The position numbers and the translations under genes were made by a program. A stretch of 64,000 nt of DNA. Source: Reticulitermes lucifugus (Eukaryota > Arthropoda > Insecta > Blattodea > Rhinotermitidae). The stretch spans positions 62,001 to 126,000 of the forward strand of contig JAKCWW010000249.1 in NCBI GenBank assembly GCA_026260175.1, given 5' to 3'. Positions 57,531-64,000 of this stretch are shown in pieces (position 1 is the first letter of the stretch; every line of letters begins with the position of its first letter). A model generated the notes under the pieces. The model was not told the origin of the DNA. It searched no databases and saw nothing but the letters and a program-made list of their open reading frames with translations.

Positions 57531-59884
57531 AGCACCGCTTTCAGAACCGCAAATATCGCAGAAGTACATTACGTTCTTTACCCTATTTAGAGTATATCAG
57601 GCTATCAATGTGTCATAAAGTATGAAGAACTTTTCCACTCACGCAGTCCAAAACTCTGAAAAAACACTCAGATTTAGTGAAACATTAATTTAAGGTAAAC
57701 TGTAGACTACTTTTCTCTCATACACTCCGGTTAGTCACATGCGCTGAATATACTACTTTTGTGACTTGCTTTTATTATAATTTAGTGGACGTATCTTTCA
57801 AACCGTTTAATATATATATTTGTTTTTATGTTTAAATTAGATGAAAAAAACTTTTACTTGCAGTAGACAAATTTGGCAACTACAAGAATATGACATTGTA
57901 CTTAATTTATAGTAAGTATTATAGTAGTAACACTTTAGAAACGTTACAGTAATTCAGGCTGTGTAGATGTATTCCCGTATAAACTTCGTCTCCATAACAT
58001 AAACTAACAGGTAAGCATTGTTTGGGAAAATAATAGGTATTTTTTCTGAAAATCATACAAAACACGTAAATATTTGTGAATGTGCATAAAGTGCAGAGTT
58101 TGTAATGTTGAACCAACTTTTACCTTTATTTTCTACTCTAGTATAATGGGTTAACTCGTCCCTCCGTGCTGAATAGTCTTTATTTTTTAGATAGTTTGCG
58201 ATTATTCTAGTCAAAAAAAATTCCTTTGCGCCCATTTTGGATTTTAGAAAATATTTATCTTTTTCTCATAAAACTAAAATGTAAACTTATCTAGAAACGG
58301 TCGTTGTTTTTTCCACAAATATTGCCCCTGAACCTTATCCCGAACCCACTTACTGAAATTTTCGCAGAACACTGCCAAGAAGCATTAGTTTGAAAAGCTT
58401 TAATTCTATTTACATATTCATGTGCATTTTATCTAAAATTTAATTATTATGGCCATCCAAAACTCGTTTATTTGTATAAAGCAAAGCAAACAATTTGCGA
58501 AATTCCACGTTAAATAATTTTCTATATTTTCTCGTTTCATTCTTATTTTAGATTGAAATATTCACCACAGTACTTCAAACACTTTACCAATCTGTGTTCT
58601 TCTATAAGCGTGATTTATATTGAATTGTTTTAATATAAGTATCGAGAGGCAGCGTAACTCTTGTTTTCTTGGAACCTGGTTCTACTAAAATGAGGAAATA
58701 TAACGTGGTTATCACGGAGAGAGTTACAAGTAAGATCTATGAGGATCACGCCTATGACTGCTGAAGGATAGGATAACAAAGCTAGTGTAACTGAACATTT
58801 CACCCCTACATGCGAAATATCTAAATAAATCGCTAGTTACAGTCCTCTGTTTGCTATTCCAGAATGTTTCGTTATACATTAGGTCTTATTCACCCAACAA
58901 CTAAGACGTTCTACTGCTAATGACTTACATTAATTGTACTGACACTGAAGCCATGAGCTTTTGAGAAGCGAGATTGTTTCCGCCATTAAAGAGAAGAAGA
59001 GCGATGTCTGCTTTTATGCTCCCTAATGCATAAGAATGCTGTCGTAAGAATGCTTCATACCCATGTATTTTGGGAGAACTCATACTGCTAGACTGAATTA
59101 GGGTACATTTTCAATCCAAGAAAATTATTCATTTTCAACTTGAAACCACAACTGACATGGCTCATATGTTTGTGCCTACTGCAATGAAAGCATTTTTTAT
59201 TCATATGAACTGTGACATGGAAAGTTGAAAGAAGCATTTTTAAATAATTATTTACAGTAATACTGGAATAGAATTCTACTATAATTCCTAGCGTGTGAAA
59301 GGTTATGCCGCGGATTAAATTCTTTCAAAGAACAATATACATTCTTCCCTTCTTCGTGAATTATAAACACTTCTTGAACGGCTTAAACCATGGAAAAAGG
59401 GGCATCAATTTCCTCCGAAATAGTACATATGCATATCTGAATCAATACATGGAGCTCTGTCCCACACTATCATTTGCCTTTGGGAAAGAGCCTTGACAAG
59501 GCCCGACATGTATATGTTTACGAAAAGTGAGAAAAATATTTGCTAACTTTCCCTCCCTGACCCAGTTCCTCGCTCCAATTCTCGTGCTTTACTCCATTAA
59601 TATCCTATCTGTCCATGGACGAAATTCCCTGCAGGTTCACTGCGATGGTTGGGTTGTCTACACTGAAGGAGGTATTTGAGGTTACATTTCTGTGGGTTAT
59701 GCGAAAGGATTACTTTAATTGTTTTCTGAATTTTCGCCTGTAGCTACGAATTATATGCCTTGAAGATCCCTGCTTCTTTTAAGTGAATACGCATTAATAA
59801 GAAATGTATTTTGAATAACAAGTAAACAGCTATTAAATTTACTTAAAGTGCTGTCTAAACTAAATTATTTGATTGATTAATTCA
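57531..59884. other. Stretch with no recognised feature
   Basis: About 2.3 kb of AT-rich DNA without exon or repeat structure that I can support. Confidence 0.4.
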
Positions 59885-59998
59885 CACCAACAAATGCACC
59901 AAACCAAGTTTCGTCATTGATTTCTTTATTAAAAGATTACCCCAATACGCATTTCGGCACTTTTACATTGCCATCATCAGGGGGATCGTTGGAGTTTT
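59885..59998 (+). mobile_element. Family B element, single arm
   Basis: CACCAACAAATGCACCAAAC and TCATTGATTTCTT match CCAACAAATGCACTAC and TCAATGATTTCTT at 5698-5733, then a hammerhead arm follows. No extension (GTGCATTTTG) and no second arm are seen, and no target duplication was found. Confidence 0.65.
59940..59984 (-). ncRNA. Hammerhead ribozyme-like motif with compensatory stem III change
   Basis: Minus strand reads CCCC-CUGAUGA-U-GGCA-AUGUAAAAG-UGCC-GAAA-U-GCGU-AUU-GGGG. All core boxes are intact, stem I is 4 bp, stem II is GGCA/UGCC. Pair 15.2-16.2 is U-A here, against C-G and U.G in other copies, so both partners changed together. The triplet is AUU, which still obeys the NUH rule for hammerhead cleavage. 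Confidence 0.75.
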
Positions 59999-62900
59999 TG
60001 CATAGACCAATGTTCTTGAGTTATATCAGAACAGTTGGGGTTGTGTATGGTAATGTTATTACAATTTTGTTGTTATCACTTTGTATAAAATTGTACAATA
60101 GTAGTATTGTTAAAATGCTAAAACAATAGTAAAACAGTATATTATATTATATTAAAATACATTCTGTTATGTAATTCGTAAATTATTGGCAGCGTGGTCC
60201 ATGAATTATTTGAGCCTAAAATTATAACTTTATATATAGTTTTAAGCACGTATCCCAGAATTAAGAAAGGCAGAGTAAGGAGTGTGAAAATTAATACGCT
60301 TGTGCTTTATCTTATGGCAAATTTTTCAGAATGTTTTTACTCAGTGCAAAAGTGTGTTTTTGAAGATTCTAAAAGTATCGCAGAAAATTTGGGTAAATAT
60401 TGTTTAAATTCGTAAGAAATCTGAGCAAAAACAAAGAAGAACCTGAAGTAGAACTGCAGATAACCGTAATCGCATTAAGTGTAATCCAGTTAGCATATAT
60501 TACAATTCTGAAGTTTGTTAGCAATTTGCATTCTTGATTAAATGTTATAAATGTTCAAAGTAACGTAAGATTTAATACCCTCACTTTAAAACATGCTAAA
60601 TATACTGTTTCTGATGCTCTCTGTTATGTAAATCAATCAATCGTGAAGGATAATTAATAAATTTACATTGTGTAATAGTTATGCCTTCAATTATTATTAT
60701 TATAGTTTTCGACCATTTCTTCGGTGTCGTAATATCAATTACAGGAATTAAACTTTTGCAGAATGTTCTAAGAATAAAACACGCATATTACTGTATACAC
60801 TATAGGAGGGTATAATCAGTACGATATGAAACTATATAATCAAATCGGAATATAATCAAAACTCTCTTTGGATTATGTTCCGAAAATTTCATAACTCTGT
60901 AAATATTTAATTACAAGTATTTGTATACACACTTAAACAGAGGGACAAACATATGCATGCATAAAACAAGTAAGACAATAATTAAATAAATACATAGATA
61001 GGCAATTAAATCAGTAGAGAGCATGTTTGTAAATTATGAGTAGTGAATATTTAAGATTAAAAGTCTAAGCGTTCAAATCACACACAAGCAGCACAAAATA
61101 TTTTTCAGTTCAAGGTGCATACTATAGTACACGTTCTGTACACACGGAGATTATTCACAGTTGAGTAAAGTATATTTGGCGGAAAATAATTGTGAAGTCG
61201 GTAGGAAGTTTGAAAGAAAATAACGGTTTAGTGTAAAAACTAAAAGAAAGCCGAAAATTCAAGTGTCATTCAAGTTTCTGATCACAATCGAGGACTTAAT
61301 GCAGATAAGGTTATGGGTGAAATATCAGCAGGTTAACTTGCCAGACTTGCTCCTTTAAAGTAAGTACCTTTTTGCAATTTACTATTATTATAGTACCCAA
61401 TAAACAAAGTACTTTTACAGCCTTTAATTTACAAATGCTTCCCGGTAGATTCACATTTAATGGTCCAAGCTGAAAATTAGCCACATTTAAGGGTTTTAAT
61501 ATAGAATGTTTTCCGTAGTGGTGGTTCGTGTAAGGTACTTTACCTTCATACGTACTAAATATGATAATTATTTTTTATTCCTTAACATAGATTTCACAGA
61601 AATGCCCTTAATCGGAAAGTATTTACACAGCTGAACTGAAGACGTTTTATTGCAGAATCCTTAAAGCTTTGCCGAAGAGTAACACCATTGCATAAAACTG
61701 TAAGTAGGCCTACCCATAGTCTGTTACAGATTCGAACCTCAACCCCATTCACAATGAAATTTCTGCTGGTGTATTCCATATAAAAAAAATTAAAAGAAAG
61801 AAAAGTAAAGACGAAGTTTCACGTCTTCTGAGATATGACGTCATGTCTACTGGTAATTATTAACCGACGTGTTGTGAAAACCTCATATAACGTAAGAGTA
61901 AATATCATAGTCGACATTATGTCAATCGCTTTATGGAAATTTATATCAGAGAGATGTTAACCTTCGTTGGAGACCTCAAGGTGTCTCCAGAAAGTAGTCA
62001 ATGGCAGTTTCACTGTACGTTACCTTGTGTTGCTGTTTCTAGCTTGTCGCGAAATCATAATTTTTCTTTGTCTGAAGAACAAGCAAGTCCACTTAGTCAA
62101 AGACTGAGATATGGGGAGAAAGGAGAGTTAGATAGCGGAATGCCACTGAAATGCTATGGGCCTTCTCTTGTTACATGAGCAAATTGTGAGAATTAAGATG
62201 GATATAGACGGGAAAAGTATATGTAATGAACGTAACAATAGGCATGAGGATAATCGCAAACATCACTACCTCACAAGATTTTGTTTTGGGTACAAAGATA
62301 TAGCTTTTAAAGTAGCAAATTATCCTACCCAGTTGTTAGTTAATTCTCTGCTCTCATATTAAGATAATAAGACTTCAGAAATGTGCAAATTACTTCCCGT
62401 TACATTATTTAGTTTTGTTTTATTCCCAAGCGCACGTTCTTTCATTAGCCTCATAAAATAATCAGTACGAATTAACGGATATAAAAAGGATGAAAATCCT
62501 TAGTTAAAGCGAAAGGCAAGTGGAAAAAAAGTCACTAAAACCCAGCCTCATTGGAAGCTACTGGGAAATAGACTGAGGAAATAGGAAGCTTATAGAAGAG
62601 GAGAAGAAATTCCATCATGGTAGTGTAACATAAGAAGTGCAGTAGGAGGGGTCTTAAAATGAGGTAGTAGAGCAATGTAATTAGGCATGCATTTAAGGAA
62701 AATGTACTGCACAAGCACCTGATGTAACGCCTTTACAATCGTTTGTAAAAATCGAAAAATGTAATTATCATCTTTATCACAATTTTTATTGTTTCTGTGA
62801 TTAACATCCACCATCTTCAACATAATAAAATTTGTATGGGCTTTCAAATTAAATTTCCTAATTTTAAACAACAGTATACATCCGAAATCCGACGTCAGAA

Positions 62901-63210
62901 TTCTTAAGTGGCTTTAGTTTGTGCGGATCTTATATCCCTACAAAACAAATGCAATTTGTGTTTGTCTAGTGCTTTATTCACTTTTGCTGTGCTCAGTCCA
63001 GCTCTCACTTTCCGGATGCGGACCGCGGTCCGCCAATTGCCGACCCCTGTTTACGTGGTTCTGTTCTTATTCAAGGCATAGAACGTGATGCCAGCAGTGG
63101 CTTTGAGAAATCTAATTCTGAAGGCACTTAAATAATCGAAGAGTAGAGGTATGAGAAGAAGAAGACGAGGGAGAAGTTCCGAGAACACTTTTTGTTTCGA
63201 AACGGCAGCT
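59999..63210. other. Stretch with no firm feature
   Basis: At 61823-61880, GTCTTCTGAGATATGACGTC and 'accgacgtgttgtgaaaacctc' form a decayed family A arm (compare 22230: GTCTTCTGAGATATGACATG, ACCGACGTTTCGGAG). Near 61725 on the minus strand GAGGTTCGAATCTG is B-box-like but without a body. The remainder is AT-rich with no recognised exon. Confidence 0.45.
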
Positions 63211-63265
63211 CATCGTTATCATGATTATCATCATCATCGTCACCATCACCGTCATCGTCATCATA
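63211..63265. repeat. (ATC)n-type degenerate microsatellite
   Basis: Imperfect ATC/CATCAT/CACCAT run, broken by GTC and TTATC variants. Confidence 0.8.
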
Positions 63266-63342
63266 TTTTCAGAGTTATATTTCGCACGTAACAGCAATGC
63301 AAATGTGTATTTGATTATACATTTAAATATAGAATTTTTAAG

Positions 63343-63717
63343 GCTGGAGAAAATTGCATAATGAGGAGTTTCATGACTTGTATTCCTTGCCAAACATTAT
63401 TACGGTGGTCAAATGAAAGAGCATGGGATGGCCAGGACATGTGGCTCGCATTGGAGAGAACAGAAATGTAGACAGATTTTTGGTTGGAAAAACTGAAGGA
63501 AGACACGGTTTCGAAGACCGCTGCGTAGTTGTAAGGATAATATTAAAATGGATGTTAAATAAATATGACAAGAGTGCTTAGACTGAACTAATCTGACTCT
63601 GGATGGGTAAAGGAATCGGGCTTTTGTGAACATGGTAATATGTATGGAATACCTTAAGTCGCCGAAGAACTAACTGATTCTCAAAAACACCGCTTGCGCA
63701 TGGAGTTTGTTAGTTAT
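63343..63717 (+). mobile_element. LINE C-terminus and 3' UTR, third copy of the 13434 family
   Basis: One frame reads WRKLHNEEFHDLYSLPNII, then KSMGWPGHVARIGENRNVD and RFLVGKTEGRHGF. The neighbouring frame continues as DNIKMD, and further on RAFVNMVICMEYLK. These are the standard C-terminal blocks of the same non-LTR polyprotein as at 13434 (there VRWTGHV and YRVLMGKPE). A stop lies between VVK and KSM and at least one frameshift follows. The 3' UTR ends 'gcatggagtttgttagtta', matching the end of the other copies. 5'-truncated, dead. Confidence 0.85.
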
Positions 63718-64000
63718 GGTATAGTTTACTTCAAATGATCAAAGAACAAATATGGAATGTGTATAGATCAAATTTGTACTTAACTAAAGTATTAAGACTG
63801 TAAAGTTAGTCAGGAAAAATGACGTACACTTCATGTAGTACTTCACTTTCTGTGCCCGAGTAGGATTTTTATAAGACAAGAAGCTGAACTTAGCGGCAAG
63901 GCTTATAAATTCCTTATGGTAAACCACTATACAAAAGTATTCTAAATAAGTAAATAAATACATAATTAAGTCTGCAGAGAAGGGGCCTTCTAGCAAAGAT
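63718..64000. other. Window end, nothing recognised
   Basis: AT-rich; a 70-codon minus-strand frame at 63784-63996 has no domain. Confidence 0.4.

Noticed and set aside
1-64000. CRISPR array, operon, bacterial gene or integrated virus
   Set aside because: No regularly spaced identical repeats, no dense coding, no ribosome-binding sites, and no capsid, envelope or long terminal repeat signals were seen. The spliceosomal-type signals, SINEs and LINEs mark this as animal nuclear DNA.

Overview
The window looks like gene-poor, AT-rich nuclear DNA of an arthropod, most likely an insect with a large repeat-filled genome (cockroach- or termite-like). This rests on the kinds of SINE and LINE tails seen; the species is inferred, not shown. 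No protein-coding host gene, rRNA, true tRNA, CRISPR array or capsid-bearing element could be recognised. Almost every open frame is a chance frame or lies inside a repeat.

Layout. Roughly 0-10 kb: SINE copies, a relic repeat and a 365-bp fold-back element (5646-6010) with a perfect 13-bp target duplication. 10-20 kb: a 182-bp Tigger/pogo-like MITE (10924-11105), the 3' part of a LINE on the minus strand (13434-14372), a 131-bp tandem duplication, and a second fold-back element (19858-20088) with a 15-bp target duplication. 20-32 kb: SINEs of several families, a degenerate ~140-bp tandem array, a 78-bp mariner-type hairpin, and a CpG-containing patch with a YY1-like motif near 30.25 kb. 32-46 kb: a third fold-back element (31990-32352) with identical arms and a 12-bp target duplication, a 50-bp perfect palindrome, further fold-back relics, an NRF1-like plus TATA promoter candidate (38648-38671), and SINEs, one broken by an assembly gap. 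46-64 kb: two LINE families, more SINEs, and several single relics of the fold-back families.

The main result is that the fold-back elements and many dispersed relics share a hammerhead-ribozyme-like core: CTGANGA, one extra U, a short stem II, GAAA, then a two-base-pair stem III closed by a tetraloop, GUA, and a G-rich strand matching C bases just before CTGANGA. I count about 19 such sites on both strands, of which about seven look near-intact. Base pair 15.2-16.2 varies as C-G, U.G and U-A between copies, which is compensatory change. The three complete elements share one plan: a 30-32 bp one-sided extension, a long inverted repeat with one hammerhead per arm, and 12-15 bp target duplications. 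This fits non-autonomous Penelope-like retroelements, which are known to carry minimal hammerheads and one-sided extensions of about 30 bp.

Nothing here acts as a gene pathway. The working parts are mobile elements: LINE fragments, tRNA-headed SINEs, terminal-inverted-repeat MITEs, and the hammerhead-bearing fold-back elements. All three assembly gaps fall inside repeats.
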